A DNA stretch of 64,000 nucleotides. Origin: Methanoculleus taiwanensis. GTDB lineage: Archaea > Halobacteriota > Methanomicrobia > Methanomicrobiales > Methanoculleaceae. This document shows, in pieces, positions 43,822 through 52,729 of this stretch. A program made the position numbers and the translations under genes. Where the stretch lies: contig NZ_LHQS01000001.1 in NCBI RefSeq assembly GCF_004102725.1, positions 124,001-188,000 of the forward strand. Reading direction: 5' to 3'. The notes under the pieces were generated by a model. That model saw only the letters and a list, made by a program, of their open reading frames with translations. It ran no database searches and had not been told where the DNA came from. Position 1 is the stretch's first letter, and every line of letters starts with the position of its first letter.

Positions 43822-44421
43822 TTAAAATCTCGTGTCAATAACGGTTCCATGAGGTGTCACTCCTTCAAGAACCTGCGTTACTCGTTCGTCGAATCTCCCG
43901 TTTATCACCGTCGTCCGGACATTATGTTCGAGGACGAACGGGATCAGGGCGGGATCGACCTCCTCGCAGGGGCAGGGCTGATCGACCCGGGGAAGGAGCG
44001 TCCGGTGGTAGTAGATACCGTCCACCGACTTGAGGAGGACGAGCTCGGTACCGAGATTTGCGGCAACCCATGCCGCTATCGTATCGGAGGTGATGTCCCA
44101 GGAATGCGGCAACGGATCGGACTTCCGGAGGGCACAGTACGGGAGCAGCACCGTCGTCTCCAGAGGAACCGCGAGTTCGGCCGTCGCGGGCACGCTATGC
44201 GACACGATATACCAGCCGTACTGCTCCATTGCGGCGATCGCCATCCAGTGAGCCGCCGTATCCGAGAGGTTAAGCCTGCGGACACGATCCGCGAATCGGC
44301 CGCCGCCCGGCACGATCAGCACGGGCCGCCCCGACGAGCGGATCGTATCGATGACGGCGTCGGTCCGGTCGAAAAGGCTCCCGCCGAGCTTGACAACGAT
44401 AGGGGTGGTCAGCGAGGACAT
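43822..44421 (-). CDS. mfnE: Amino-acid kinase family protein, probable MfnE
   Basis: This 199-residue kinase has an amino-acid-kinase fold: VVKLGGSLFD at the N-terminus, LIVPGGGRFADRVR, and VLLKSVDGIY. The size and motifs fit MfnE, which phosphorylates the aminomethylfuran phosphate intermediate of methanofuran synthesis. Other small amino-acid kinases cannot be excluded without alignment. It lies just downstream of the zinc-ribbon/aEF-1beta unit by gap but runs in the same direction, 45 bp upstream of it. Confidence 0.78.
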   Translation of the reverse strand: MSSLTTPIVVKLGGSLFDRTDAVIDTIRSSGRPVLIVPGGGRFADRVRRLNLSDTAAHWMAIAAMEQYGWYIVSHSVPATAELAVPLETTVLLPYCALRKSDPLPHSWDITSDTIAAWVAANLGTELVLLKSVDGIYYHRTLLPRVDQPCPCEEVDPALIPFVLEHNVRTTVINGRFDERVTQVLEGVTPHGTVIDTRF

Positions 44422-44462
44422 ATCGCCAGCTTATAAAACGGGCAGCCTCATAACCTCTCCGC

Positions 44463-46133
44463 ATGAAGCGGGTTGCCCTCGTCCTGCTCCTCTGCTGTAT
44501 CGTCGCCACCGCAGGAGGCGTCCGGATAGTCGAGTTCTGCCCCGACCCCTACCAGTCGGGCGACCCGGATGAGTACCTGGTGCTCGAAGGGAGCGGCACG
44601 CTCGACGGCATTGTGATCTCCGACGGGGAGGGGGGGTTCCGGTTCCCGCCCGGGGCACGGATCGACGGCAGGCTGACCGTCGCCCGGAGCGCTGCTGCAT
44701 ACGCTAAAAGCCACAGTACTCTCCCCGACTACGAGCTCTTCGACTACTCACCGGCCGTTCCGGACGTCCTGAGGAGTGACGACCTCCGGATGGCGAACAG
44801 CGCTGACGAGCTCTTTGTCTACCACGAAAGCACGCTCCTCCAGACCGTTGCCTGGCCAGCTGACGTCCATCCCCGCGAAGGGCAGATACACTACTTCGAG
44901 AACGGAGTCTGGGATCCGCGGCCGCTTCTCATCGGCCAGTCACGGTTCAGTCCCGCGACCTTCGAGAACGTCCAGGTCACGGCGTTCGTCGCGCCGGACT
45001 CTGCCCGCAGCGTCTTTACGGATGCCGTCGCCGCCGCCGAGTCGGAGATCCTGGTCAACGTCTACGAGTTCACCGATGCGGGGCTCGCCGAGAGCCTCGT
45101 CAATGCCCGGGCGCGCGGGGTGAACGTCATTGTCCTCATCGAAGGAGGACCTGTCGGCGGAATACCAGCAGAAGGCCGCATCGTCGCCGGGATCCTCAAC
45201 AAGGGCGGTGTCCCTGTCCTCCAGATGACCACCACCGATGCCGCGCACGCGAAGTATCGGTACAATCACGCGAAGTACATGGTCATCGATGGGAGGAGCG
45301 TCGTCATCGGGAGCGAAAACTACGGATGGAGCGGGTTTCCGGCGGCAGGAACGAAAGGCAACCGTGGATGGGGCGTCTGTCTCGACAATGCCGCGCTCGC
45401 CGGATACTTCCGGACGGTCTTTCTCTGCGACAGCAGCGGCGGCGATATCATCCCGCTTGAGGGCAGACACGGAGAGGGAGAGCCCGGGGGAGCGGTTCCG
45501 TATACCCCCGAGTTCGCTCCGTTCCGGACGGACGGGGCGCGGGTGACGCCGGTACTCTCCCCGGATACGAGCTTTTTGATCACCGCGATGCTGGAGGGTG
45601 CCGAACGGACAATCGCCATCGAGCAGGCGTACATCACGAACGAGACGCGTTACGAACTCAATCCCTTCCTCGCGGCGGCGATCAACGCCTCGCGGCGGGG
45701 AGTCGAGGTGCGGGTGATCCTCGATGCGGCCTGGTTCAATACGGAGGGCGACGCCGACAACGACGAGATGGTCGCGATAATCAACCGGATAGCGGCCGCT
45801 GAAGGGCTGCCGCTCGAGGCGCGCCTCGCCGATCTCCACGGGAGCAACCTTGAGAAGATCCACACCAAAGGTGTCGTCGTCGACGGCCGCCGTGTGCTCG
45901 TTTCCAGCATCAACTGGAACCAAAACTCTCCGAACTTCAACCGGGAGGCAGGGGTGATCATCGAGGATACGGCCGTTGCCGCGTACTTCCTGGAGGTCAT
46001 GCGGGACGACTGGTACGGATCGTCACCGGAGAAAAAAGGGGGCGGGGAAGATATCGATTATGCAAAAGCCGGTGGTGCCGCCATTATCATCGTCGCAATC
46101 CTGGCTCTCTACCGGCACCGTCACCGGGGGTGA
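44463..46133 (+). CDS. Secreted phospholipase D-like protein with C-terminal anchor
   Basis: This 556-residue protein has a signal peptide (1-18) and an N-terminal domain (20-165) resembling a lamin-tail-like sandwich (GVRIVEFCPDPYQSGDPDEY). Two PLD modules follow, with HKD-type motifs NHAKYMVIDG and KIHTKGVVVDG near residues 266 and 462. A C-terminal TM helix (GGAAIIIVAILALY) and basic tail anchor it, with catalytic domains outside. GCTTATAAAACG (44427-44438) precedes ATG 44463 at leaderless spacing. It may act on lipids or extracellular nucleic acid. Confidence 0.85.
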   Translation: MKRVALVLLLCCIVATAGGVRIVEFCPDPYQSGDPDEYLVLEGSGTLDGIVISDGEGGFRFPPGARIDGRLTVARSAAAYAKSHSTLPDYELFDYSPAVPDVLRSDDLRMANSADELFVYHESTLLQTVAWPADVHPREGQIHYFENGVWDPRPLLIGQSRFSPATFENVQVTAFVAPDSARSVFTDAVAAAESEILVNVYEFTDAGLAESLVNARARGVNVIVLIEGGPVGGIPAEGRIVAGILNKGGVPVLQMTTTDAAHAKYRYNHAKYMVIDGRSVVIGSENYGWSGFPAAGTKGNRGWGVCLDNAALAGYFRTVFLCDSSGGDIIPLEGRHGEGEPGGAVPYTPEFAPFRTDGARVTPVLSPDTSFLITAMLEGAERTIAIEQAYITNETRYELNPFLAAAINASRRGVEVRVILDAAWFNTEGDADNDEMVAIINRIAAAEGLPLEARLADLHGSNLEKIHTKGVVVDGRRVLVSSINWNQNSPNFNREAGVIIEDTAVAAYFLEVMRDDWYGSSPEKKGGGEDIDYAKAGGAAIIIVAILALYRHRHRG

Positions 46134-46429
46134 ACGGCAGACCGGCAGACATCACAGATGGTGATCGTCCCGGTTCCGGAAGCTACGGCGGTCACCCACT
46201 TCTCGATGATCTCGTCGAGATCTCCGGAGAGGCCGGCATCGGTGTATCTGCGCTTCCTGCTCATATATTGCGATATTGCCGCCCTGCTGATCCCGAGGCG
46301 TTTTGAGACTTCACTCTGGCTGATACCCCGCTCGTTGACGAGGCGGTAGACCATCTCGGCCCGCATCCGCGGCAGCAGCCTCCGGGCGAGGCTGTCGCAG
46401 CGCATAATATCACAGGACTGCTCACTCAT
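46121..46429 (-). CDS. XRE-like HTH regulator
   Basis: This 102-residue protein has a central helix-turn-helix, MVYRLVNERGISQSEVSKRL followed by GISRAAISQYMSRKRRY, and a small C-terminal part with two cysteines (ICDVCRSAVHP). Start ATG 46429 overlaps the stop of the upstream winged-helix gene by four bases. Its 3' end overlaps the convergent phospholipase gene by 13 bp. The recognition helix is SRAAISQYMS. Target unknown. Confidence 0.83.
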   Translation of the reverse strand: MSEQSCDIMRCDSLARRLLPRMRAEMVYRLVNERGISQSEVSKRLGISRAAISQYMSRKRRYTDAGLSGDLDEIIEKWVTAVASGTGTITICDVCRSAVHPR

Positions 46430-46659
46430 GCCGTCTGCACCATCCGCGACTGTTTATACTCGTAGAGGATCTGGCGCGCATCCCGGAAGTTGAACTTCTC
46501 GATGATCATCCCGTTATCCTTCAGTTTCTTCAGTGCATAGCGGACAGTCCGGGGAGCCAGGTTGCTCAGCCTGACCAGTTCCTTGTGGGTCAGGGCACCT
46601 CCATCCTCAAGCAGGACGAGAATCTTCTGTGATGAGGGCGGAAGGTTCACTTCATCCAT
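46426..46659 (-). CDS. Winged-helix DNA-binding protein
   Basis: This 77-residue protein is nearly all winged helix: SSQKILVLLEDGGALTHKEL, then RLSNLAPRTVRYALKKLKDN as recognition helix and GMIIEKFNFRDARQILYEY as wing. It is coupled with the XRE-like gene, giving a two-regulator unit. Paired MarR/ArsR-like and XRE proteins of this size occur in methanogens; their regulon is unknown. Confidence 0.83.
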   Translation of the reverse strand: MDEVNLPPSSQKILVLLEDGGALTHKELVRLSNLAPRTVRYALKKLKDNGMIIEKFNFRDARQILYEYKQSRMVQTA

Positions 46660-46729
46660 AGGTAGTAGTTAACAGCGTTAACTTATCAAACTGCCGATAC
46701 TATATCTCCGTGCTGCCATACGCTATCGT

Positions 46730-47095
46730 ATGCTTGAGCGACAGGAGCGGACGGCGTTGATTCTGCTTGTCCTGGTGGTCACGATCGTGCTGGCGGCGCA
46801 CCTGCTCCTCGACACCGTTGCAAAGCCCCTGGTCGCAGCACCTTACTCGGAAACGGTGGAGGACGGCACGCTGGTCATGCTCGAAGGTTCGGTCGATGCC
46901 GTGAGCGTTACCCGGACGGGCGGCCACCTCCTCCTTTCTGTAGCGGGCGTGCCGGTCTTCGTTCCAGCGGGCTCTGCGACCGGGCTCGACCTCCACGAGG
47001 GCGATCCGGTCTTTATCTACGGAACCGTGCAGACGTACCGCGGCGAGAAAGAGGTCGTCGTGAACTCGCCAGGCGACATCCGTATCCTCCGGTGA
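46730..47095 (+). CDS. OB-fold protein with N-terminal TM helix
   Basis: This 121-residue protein has one TM helix (LILLVLVVTIVLAAHLLL) at about residues 10-27. An OB-fold-like domain follows (LVMLEGSVDAVSVTRTGGHL, FVPAGSATGLDLHEGDPVFI, YGTVQTYRGEKEVVV), the pattern of NfeD-like or tOB domains. It is likely anchored with the domain outside the cell. No neighbour suggests a partner. Confidence 0.75.
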   Translation: MLERQERTALILLVLVVTIVLAAHLLLDTVAKPLVAAPYSETVEDGTLVMLEGSVDAVSVTRTGGHLLLSVAGVPVFVPAGSATGLDLHEGDPVFIYGTVQTYRGEKEVVVNSPGDIRILR

Positions 47096-47096
47096 G

Positions 47097-47303
47097 TCAC
47101 TTCTGATCGGAGTAGAAGATATCGGCTCCGCTGCCCGCCCGGAACCGCGGCCTTGCAGACGACGCTCTCTTCGTCTCCTGCTCGATCCGCTGCGGCTCGT
47201 TCACCTCTTCCGGCGGAGGGGCGGGTCTCTTCTGCCCGAACCTGCGCCCCTCAACGCCGCTGCCCCCGGCGAGATCGCTATCGATTATCTTTTCACGCGG
47301 CAT
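47097..47303 (-). CDS. Small basic hypothetical protein
   Basis: This 68-residue frame has no hydrophobic segment and is rich in Arg, Pro, Ser and Gly (FGQKRPAPPPEEVNEPQRIE). Minus-strand TTTATACT (about 47321-47329) lies about 22 bp before ATG 47303, the usual leaderless distance, which supports a real gene despite its plain composition. Family unknown. Confidence 0.5.
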   Translation of the reverse strand: MPREKIIDSDLAGGSGVEGRRFGQKRPAPPPEEVNEPQRIEQETKRASSARPRFRAGSGADIFYSDQK

Positions 47304-47385
47304 ACAGGGTCATCGTCGGCTCGAGTATAAATGCATGCGCAAACGCTCTTCCGGGAATTTCCGCCCCGCAGATAGAAACGGAAAC

Positions 47386-47973
47386 ATGATAGGAAGCAGC
47401 ACCGAAACTGATGAATCGGGTGAACGGCGAATGGATATGACCTTCGGGAGCGGGGAGAGCGACGAGCGGATATTTCTTATTCTTGCGGCGGCAGAGCGGC
47501 TGAAACAGAAGAATGCGGATATCATCCGGGAGGTCACCGGGCAGGGGTACATGGTCATCGTCATCACCACCAACCAGCCGTCGGCCATCCTCCGCCGGAC
47601 GTACATGCAGAACGGGATCGATCTTACGAAGATCTACTGCATCGACGCCATCACGAAGTACGCACTCGGGTCGGTGCCGGAAGGTGTCGAGCAGACCACC
47701 TTTATCAGCAACCCTGCAAACCTCACCGATATGGGCATCGCGGTAACTGAGGTGCTCCACGCCCGCCGGGACGAGAAGACCTGTATCCTCTTCGACTCGA
47801 TAAGCACGATGCTCATTTACCTCCCTTCGGTGAACATCTCCAAGTTTATCCACTTCGTCACGAACAAGCTCCGCCTGCTGGACGTTTCCGGTATCTTTCT
47901 CGCCGTCGAGGAGGGGCTCGACCCTATGATGCTCTCCCAGCTCACCACGTTCGTGGACAGAGTTATCCGGTGA
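47386..47973 (+). CDS. RecA/KaiC-like fold protein without Walker A
   Basis: This 195-residue protein resembles the regulatory RecA-like proteins found in archaeal signalling. SDERIFLILAAAERLKQKNA begins the domain, VIVITTNQPSAILRRTYMQ occupies the place of strand 1/helix, and TCILFDSISTMLIYLPS fits a Walker-B-like strand. No GxxxxGK[ST] is present, so ATP hydrolysis is unlikely. Start is tentative: ATG 47386 or ATG 47431. TATA-like AGTATAAATG (about 47322-47331) serves plus-strand transcription. It lies about 125 bp before the PAS/GAF sensor and may work with it. Confidence 0.7.
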   Translation: MIGSSTETDESGERRMDMTFGSGESDERIFLILAAAERLKQKNADIIREVTGQGYMVIVITTNQPSAILRRTYMQNGIDLTKIYCIDAITKYALGSVPEGVEQTTFISNPANLTDMGIAVTEVLHARRDEKTCILFDSISTMLIYLPSVNISKFIHFVTNKLRLLDVSGIFLAVEEGLDPMMLSQLTTFVDRVIR

Positions 47974-48099
47974 CAAAAAATCCGGTGCGGGGCTGCATAT
48001 TCCAGCGCAGATACACCGGATACACCCGCTATCTACGTTTTTTTGGATTTGGGAACGCATTTATACGAGGGCATGCAACTGCATGATGTGAGGACAGAG

Positions 48100-49206
48100 A
48101 TGGACAGATTACCGGATCCGCACCGGATCCTCGAGGCTATCCAGAGCCCCCTGCTTCTCCTCGACGCGGACGGGACGATATGCTATGCGAACAGGGCGTT
48201 CCGGTCGGGAATCGCCGCAGGTCCGGTCGAGGGCCGATCCGTCTTCACCGTCGCAGCCGATCTCCCTGCAGAGGAGGCTCTCCGCGACCTCCTCACGAGA
48301 GCGGAAGGGGCAGGGAATCCCGAACATACATTTCCAGCGGCGGACGGCCGGATGATCCGGGCAACCTGCAGCCTGCTCGAAGGGGACGGGGGAAAACGGC
48401 TCCTGATGCTGCAGAAGGACAAAACGATGGAATCCTGCCGGAACCAGCAGCTCCGGATCATCAACCGGATCATCGCGACCGCCACGTCGTCGATGACGCT
48501 TGACGAGATCCTGGTCTCGAGCCTTGAGGAGATCTTAACGATGCTCGACTTCGACGCAGGAGCCGTCTACCTGATCAACCCCGGGACCGGGATGGCGGAT
48601 CTCCACGCTGTCGCCGGGATCAAGAACCTCTACTTCCCGCAGGTCAGGGTGCTCGATCCCGCCGTACCGCTGATCCACGACGTCATCGCGGGCGGAACGG
48701 CACGGTACTGCGAACAGTACCTGGACGTCGACCACGAGGCGGGTGAGAGCGGCATCTTCTCGCTTGCCAAAATACCGATAACCTTCTCCGAAGAGGTGCT
48801 CGGCGTCATCTGCATCGCGAGCAGCAACCGGCATCGCTTCTCGGACTCCGAGAAAGAGACGCTTGAAGCGGTCGGCAAGAAGATGGGCGGTGCGGTGAGA
48901 AGGGGACTTCTCCAGAGCAGGGTCGAAGAGAAACACTGCGCGCTCGTCGGATACATCACCGAAGCGACGAACCGGGTGATCGTCCCGGCCGAGATCCTCA
49001 GGGAGAACCTCGCCGGGATCCTCGCCGATCTCGACGGGAGAGAGGATATCCCCGAAGACCTGCCGGTGCACCTCTCCGTCCAGGTTAAAACCGCCGGGCA
49101 GATCCTCGCCAACCTGCGCGAACTCAACAGGGCAATCGTCACAGAGGATACCGAGATCCCAGACGCGTTCAGGGAGTTTCTCCAGCGCCAGGGGCGGCCT
49201 GAGTAA
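48100..49206 (+). CDS. PAS-GAF sensor protein lacking a kinase domain
   Basis: This 368-residue protein has an N-terminal PAS domain (residues about 8-110: HRILEAIQSPLLLLDADGTI) and a GAF domain (about 130-280: TLDEILVSSLEEILTMLDFD). A helical C-terminus (CALVGYITEATNRVIVPAEI) resembles a dimerisation helix pair, with no HATPase domain after it. ATG 48100 is favoured because GAGG precedes it and CATTTATAC (48057-48065) fits a TATA box. Upstream in-frame starts TTG 48043 and ATG 48073 are possible. It probably senses a small molecule and signals through protein contact. Confidence 0.8.
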   Translation: MDRLPDPHRILEAIQSPLLLLDADGTICYANRAFRSGIAAGPVEGRSVFTVAADLPAEEALRDLLTRAEGAGNPEHTFPAADGRMIRATCSLLEGDGGKRLLMLQKDKTMESCRNQQLRIINRIIATATSSMTLDEILVSSLEEILTMLDFDAGAVYLINPGTGMADLHAVAGIKNLYFPQVRVLDPAVPLIHDVIAGGTARYCEQYLDVDHEAGESGIFSLAKIPITFSEEVLGVICIASSNRHRFSDSEKETLEAVGKKMGGAVRRGLLQSRVEEKHCALVGYITEATNRVIVPAEILRENLAGILADLDGREDIPEDLPVHLSVQVKTAGQILANLRELNRAIVTEDTEIPDAFREFLQRQGRPE

Positions 49207-49591
49207 GCCGGTCGCAGGGGATCGAAACCAGTTCCTCGTCTTCCTCCCGCCACCGGGGATCGACGATGCAGAGGAAAACCAGATCGGACGAGCTCGTGCT
49301 CTCGATCCACTGCACCGCGCCGGGTGGGATATAGACCGCCTGTCCCGGCCGGACAGGAGCGCTCTTTGTATCGATGTGCATGACACCCTCTCCCTCAAGA
49401 ATGCAGTAGACCTCTGAGGCGGCAGACAGGCGGTGCGGGAGGGTCGCCTCCCCGGCAGGCACCACGGCGTGGGCGATACTGTATCCCATGGCAAGCTCTG
49501 CCGTTTCCCGGTCAGGGTGCAACAGTTCGCAGAGGAGAGAGTTGTCCATGACCCTCGCGTGTGGCGCGTCTCGGATATCGCGAATAAGCAT
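49169..49591 (-). CDS. Cupin-domain protein
   Basis: This 140-residue protein is a single cupin. Motif 1 includes EATLPHRLSAASEVYCILEGEG and motif 2 is VRPGQAVYIPPGAVQWIES. The histidine/glutamate metal ligands are partly present. ATG 49591 lies about 25 bp after TTATTTTTGG (minus strand, about 49615-49624), so the transcript is probably leaderless. Its 3' end overlaps the convergent sensor gene by 38 bp. Cupins of this kind act as isomerases or ligand sensors; substrate unknown. Confidence 0.84.
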   Translation of the reverse strand: MLIRDIRDAPHARVMDNSLLCELLHPDRETAELAMGYSIAHAVVPAGEATLPHRLSAASEVYCILEGEGVMHIDTKSAPVRPGQAVYIPPGAVQWIESTSSSDLVFLCIVDPRWREEDEELVSIPCDRLTQAAPGAGETP

Positions 49592-49893
49592 ATACCAGAT
49601 CTGCTGCAGAGACCAAAAATAACCCGCTCCCGAAGAGCGGTGGCAAGGCGCGGAAACGGACGCGACCACAAACAGGAGGACAGCATCCCGCGAAGACCAC
49701 CCCATCGCACCGGTACCGGCGGATACACGGAGAGAGGTTCTCTCCATCACCATCATCCTGCTCGGATGCACCATTTTCAGTGCAACGATCTGAGCCGGTG
49801 GATCACAGGCGGTGCATTCCGCTTCTGAACCGACCTCATCTTCGGGCATATCGGCTACAGGAGCGGTCTTTCGACCGGGCTGTCAGGCACCGG

Positions 49894-50406
49894 TCACATG
49901 AACCGTTCGAACCGTTCCCGGGGCACGCGGCAGATCGGGCAGATCTCCGGAGGGGCGTTCCGGGCGCAGAGGTAGCCGCAGACCCGGCACCGCCAGACCG
50001 GGTAGGCGAGAGCAGGTGCGACCGCTGAAGATGCCTCCCGCTCTTCGCGTATCTTCTTCCGCTCGGTACGGGGCGGCCGCCGTTCGGGGACCGGTTCGGG
50101 TTTCTGCTCGCCGGCTCTGATATCGGCCGAGACATAGAGGGCGCAGTAGCAGGTACCGTAGTCGTGGAGGTCGGGGTCGCGGTAGTCGCAGGGGCAGATG
50201 ATATCGAGGTCGTCTTCCCGCCTGCCTGCGGCGAGCCGGCACGGACAGGCGATGTAACCGTAGCGGTTCCGATTGACGAGCAGACCCCGCACGAGCTCGC
50301 GGGTGAACGCCCGATCAGGATTCAGATGGTAGCCGCCCGCCTCCGCTTCGGTGTCGAGTTCCCCATGGAAGTGCTCGACCTCCGCGTCGGTCACGTCATC
50401 CGGCAT
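49894..50406 (-). CDS. Ferredoxin-dependent disulfide reductase with rubredoxin-like domain
   Basis: This 170-residue protein fuses the catalytic beta subunit of ferredoxin:thioredoxin reductase to a rubredoxin-like module. The [4Fe-4S]/disulfide cysteines are in [25 protein letters not shown] and [10 protein letters not shown] (residues 50-90). The C-terminal module has WRCRVCGY and [10 protein letters not shown] linker of charged residues separates them. It overlaps the glutaredoxin-like gene by 11 bp. A similar pair in Methanosarcina supplies electrons to the class III ribonucleotide reductase, so the same chain is likely here. Confidence 0.9.
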   Translation of the reverse strand: MPDDVTDAEVEHFHGELDTEAEAGGYHLNPDRAFTRELVRGLLVNRNRYGYIACPCRLAAGRREDDLDIICPCDYRDPDLHDYGTCYCALYVSADIRAGEQKPEPVPERRPPRTERKKIREEREASSAVAPALAYPVWRCRVCGYLCARNAPPEICPICRVPRERFERFM

Positions 50407-50680
50407 GAAGAGCCCCCCGGATCTCGTCCTCGCGGAACCCCACGATCACTGTCTCGTCGTTGATGACGAGGGTCGGGAACGAACCACGCGGATTCCACCG
50501 CTCCACCTCCGAAAGTGCAGAATCAATCTCATCCGGGTTGACCTTATCGACATACAGGTAGGAGAATTCTACGCCGAGGTCGGTGAGGAGCTGCTTGGTC
50601 TTTGCGCACCATCCGCAGGTGCTGAGCGCGTAGAGCATGACCTTCCCGTGGTCTTCTCCGGACACGTGAACGACGTCCAT
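50396..50680 (-). CDS. Glutaredoxin/NrdH-like redox protein
   Basis: This 94-residue protein has the active site [17 protein letters not shown] at about residues 20-36 and the cis-proline region [11 protein letters not shown]. It should be reduced by the overlapping ferredoxin-dependent reductase. ATG 50680 gives the usual glutaredoxin length with a short N-terminal strand ([20 protein letters not shown]); starts further upstream add unconserved sequence. Confidence 0.88.
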   Translation of the reverse strand: MDVVHVSGEDHGKVMLYALSTCGWCAKTKQLLTDLGVEFSYLYVDKVNPDEIDSALSEVERWNPRGSFPTLVINDETVIVGFREDEIRGALHAG

Positions 50681-50755
50681 GGCAGACCACCGTATCCGGA
50701 AGTGCATTAAGCTTTCTCCCCGGCAGGGCGGACCGGCCTTCACTCCCGGCCGTCA

Positions 50756-52489
50756 TTAGCACCGCGGTGTGGCATGGGAACTGTCGGCCGGCCGGAAGGT
50801 CAGGACGAACTCCGACATATCCTCACCCTCCCGGCACGCAAGGCTCGCGCCACAGAGCGTAAATCCCCGCCTGAAGAGGCGGATCGCACCCTCCGTCTCC
50901 GGGGCGGGGAGCCGGCATCCGGCGTAGGCGATACCGAGCCGGACACCGGTATCGTCAGGCCAGGTCGCAACCCGGATATCCCTGACGCCTCCCGAGGCAA
51001 GGTGCTCGAGCAGAGCGGCGACGGTGTCAAAGAACCGCTCCGGCTCCACCAGGACGGGGGGAAGGGGCTCATACAGGGCGAGTTCGAGCCGGACATCCTC
51101 GAAGAGCGGGAGATAAGCGAGCCTTGATACCAGCGCCTCCCGGTATGCCGCTTCGTCGTCGGCGGCTTCGATGAAAGCCTCATCCGGAACCGGCGGACGG
51201 CAGAGGTGCACAACCAGCTCCTCGAGCAGTGGATTGAGAGCGACCCGGCCGGGGCTCTCGTCCGTCCCGTACCCGAAGACCGTATTCATAAAATCAGAAA
51301 GGAGGCGCTCGGTCCTCCGGAGGAGTGAAGCGTCGACGATATGGTCGAGCCGGTCCTGGGCGAAGAGACCTCCTATCCGCTGGGTGATCTGCACCGCCTT
51401 GAGCACGAGCTGAAGTTCTATCTTGCTGCCTTCGGCAAACTCCGTGACGAACTCGTTGAAGTCGGTCAGGAACTCGTCGATCCGGTCGGCCTCGATGAGA
51501 TTCTGGTACTTCTGCGCCTCTTCCTCCTCCCCGAGCTCTTCGAGGGTGTAGGCGAGCAGGTAGAGCCTGCCCGCGATGACGGAGAAGAGTCTGCCCGCTT
51601 CGCCGAGGAGGTCGATCGCGTGCTCCCGGGAGGCACGGAGGCGACCCGGAGTGAAGGCTCCGATATCCGCCATACCGGCCGCTTCCCGCCGCAGGTTCTC
51701 GCAGAGCCGGATAACTGTTGCCGGTGCGACCGCCCTGCCGTGGCCTGAACAGCAGAGGGTGACCGCCCTGTTCTCAAGGAGCCAGCAGAGGCGCTCTATC
51801 GAGGCGGCGAGCCCGGCAGGGTCCCACCCGGCACAACCCGCTATCCCGGGCCCGGTCGAGAAGAGGAGGTCGCTCGTAAAGAGGAACTCACCGATACCGA
51901 TACAGATGCTGTCGGGCGTGTGCCCGGGGGTGTGATAGACCTCGAGCAGTTCGCCGCTTTCGAGCGTGAGGGTCTGCCGGTCGAGGGAGATCCCGCCGCC
52001 GATCGGAACCGTCTCCGTCGAAAGCGAGATCCCGGGAGCGATCGTCCGTCTGCCCCCGACCGTCCGGTCGCTGGCGGCGAGCAGGTGGATCTCAACGGCA
52101 CGCGGGAGGATCTCCCAGTGAAACATCTCCGCAAGAGTTCTGACCGTATCGCCGCGTTCGAGCGCCAGAGCACCCTCTTCGTGAGCGGCAACCAGCAGGG
52201 GAGCGATCGAGCAGAGCTCCGTATCCCGGATGAGAGCCAGGCAGTGGTCAAGGTGGCAGTGCGTCAGCAGGAGGATTACCGGACGCGGCCGTGCCGCCAC
52301 CTCCACCCGCACCGTCGCGACGATCTCCGCCATCTGCACAGGGTCGGCACCGGTGTCTACCAGCAGGATCTCGGAAGCAGTCCGGATGATATAGGCATTC
52401 GAACAGCAGACATCGGGTTTCCGTGTCAGGGGATAGATCTCGGCGCCGAGGCTCCCCGGGATCGGCTGCCACCGCTGGTTTTCAAGCAC
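50756..52489 (-). CDS. MBL-fold hydrolase fused to histidine-kinase-like module
   Basis: This 577-residue protein has a metallo-beta-lactamase domain at residues 1-265 (THCHLDHCLAL, VYHTPGHTPDSICI, LFTSDLLF, CCSGHGRAV). A coiled helical region follows (about 290-375, ELGEEEEAQKYQNLIEADRI), then a segment whose layout recalls a DHp helix pair and a worn HATPase fold (about 400-577). That part lacks clear N and G boxes, so kinase activity is doubtful. The MBL metal ligands are intact. It sits upstream of nrdH/ferredoxin reductase in the same direction, about 75 bp away. Confidence 0.78.
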   Translation of the reverse strand: MLENQRWQPIPGSLGAEIYPLTRKPDVCCSNAYIIRTASEILLVDTGADPVQMAEIVATVRVEVAARPRPVILLLTHCHLDHCLALIRDTELCSIAPLLVAAHEEGALALERGDTVRTLAEMFHWEILPRAVEIHLLAASDRTVGGRRTIAPGISLSTETVPIGGGISLDRQTLTLESGELLEVYHTPGHTPDSICIGIGEFLFTSDLLFSTGPGIAGCAGWDPAGLAASIERLCWLLENRAVTLCCSGHGRAVAPATVIRLCENLRREAAGMADIGAFTPGRLRASREHAIDLLGEAGRLFSVIAGRLYLLAYTLEELGEEEEAQKYQNLIEADRIDEFLTDFNEFVTEFAEGSKIELQLVLKAVQITQRIGGLFAQDRLDHIVDASLLRRTERLLSDFMNTVFGYGTDESPGRVALNPLLEELVVHLCRPPVPDEAFIEAADDEAAYREALVSRLAYLPLFEDVRLELALYEPLPPVLVEPERFFDTVAALLEHLASGGVRDIRVATWPDDTGVRLGIAYAGCRLPAPETEGAIRLFRRGFTLCGASLACREGEDMSEFVLTFRPADSSHATPRC

Positions 52490-52729
52490 TTCTTCTCCTC
52501 TCCATGCCCTGCCGAAGAACAGATCGTAACTAGACTGTTCGGCGTGGCTTCTTAAAAAGTATGACGAAACGCGTAAGAGAGGTACAAAACGAGCGAGGGA
52601 ACGGATATCAATACTGCGGTGCCCGGGAGCGGAAAAGAGATCCGGGGCAGCCGGCCGGTCGGTGGCGGGCAGACAGTCGGATTTATATCCGGGCAGGCGA
52701 AACGCGGCGGCGTTGCATGGAGTGAAAAT

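Noticed and set aside
47097-47303. The 68-residue frame as spurious
   Set aside because: A correctly spaced TATA-like box favours transcription, so it is kept in the features with modest confidence.
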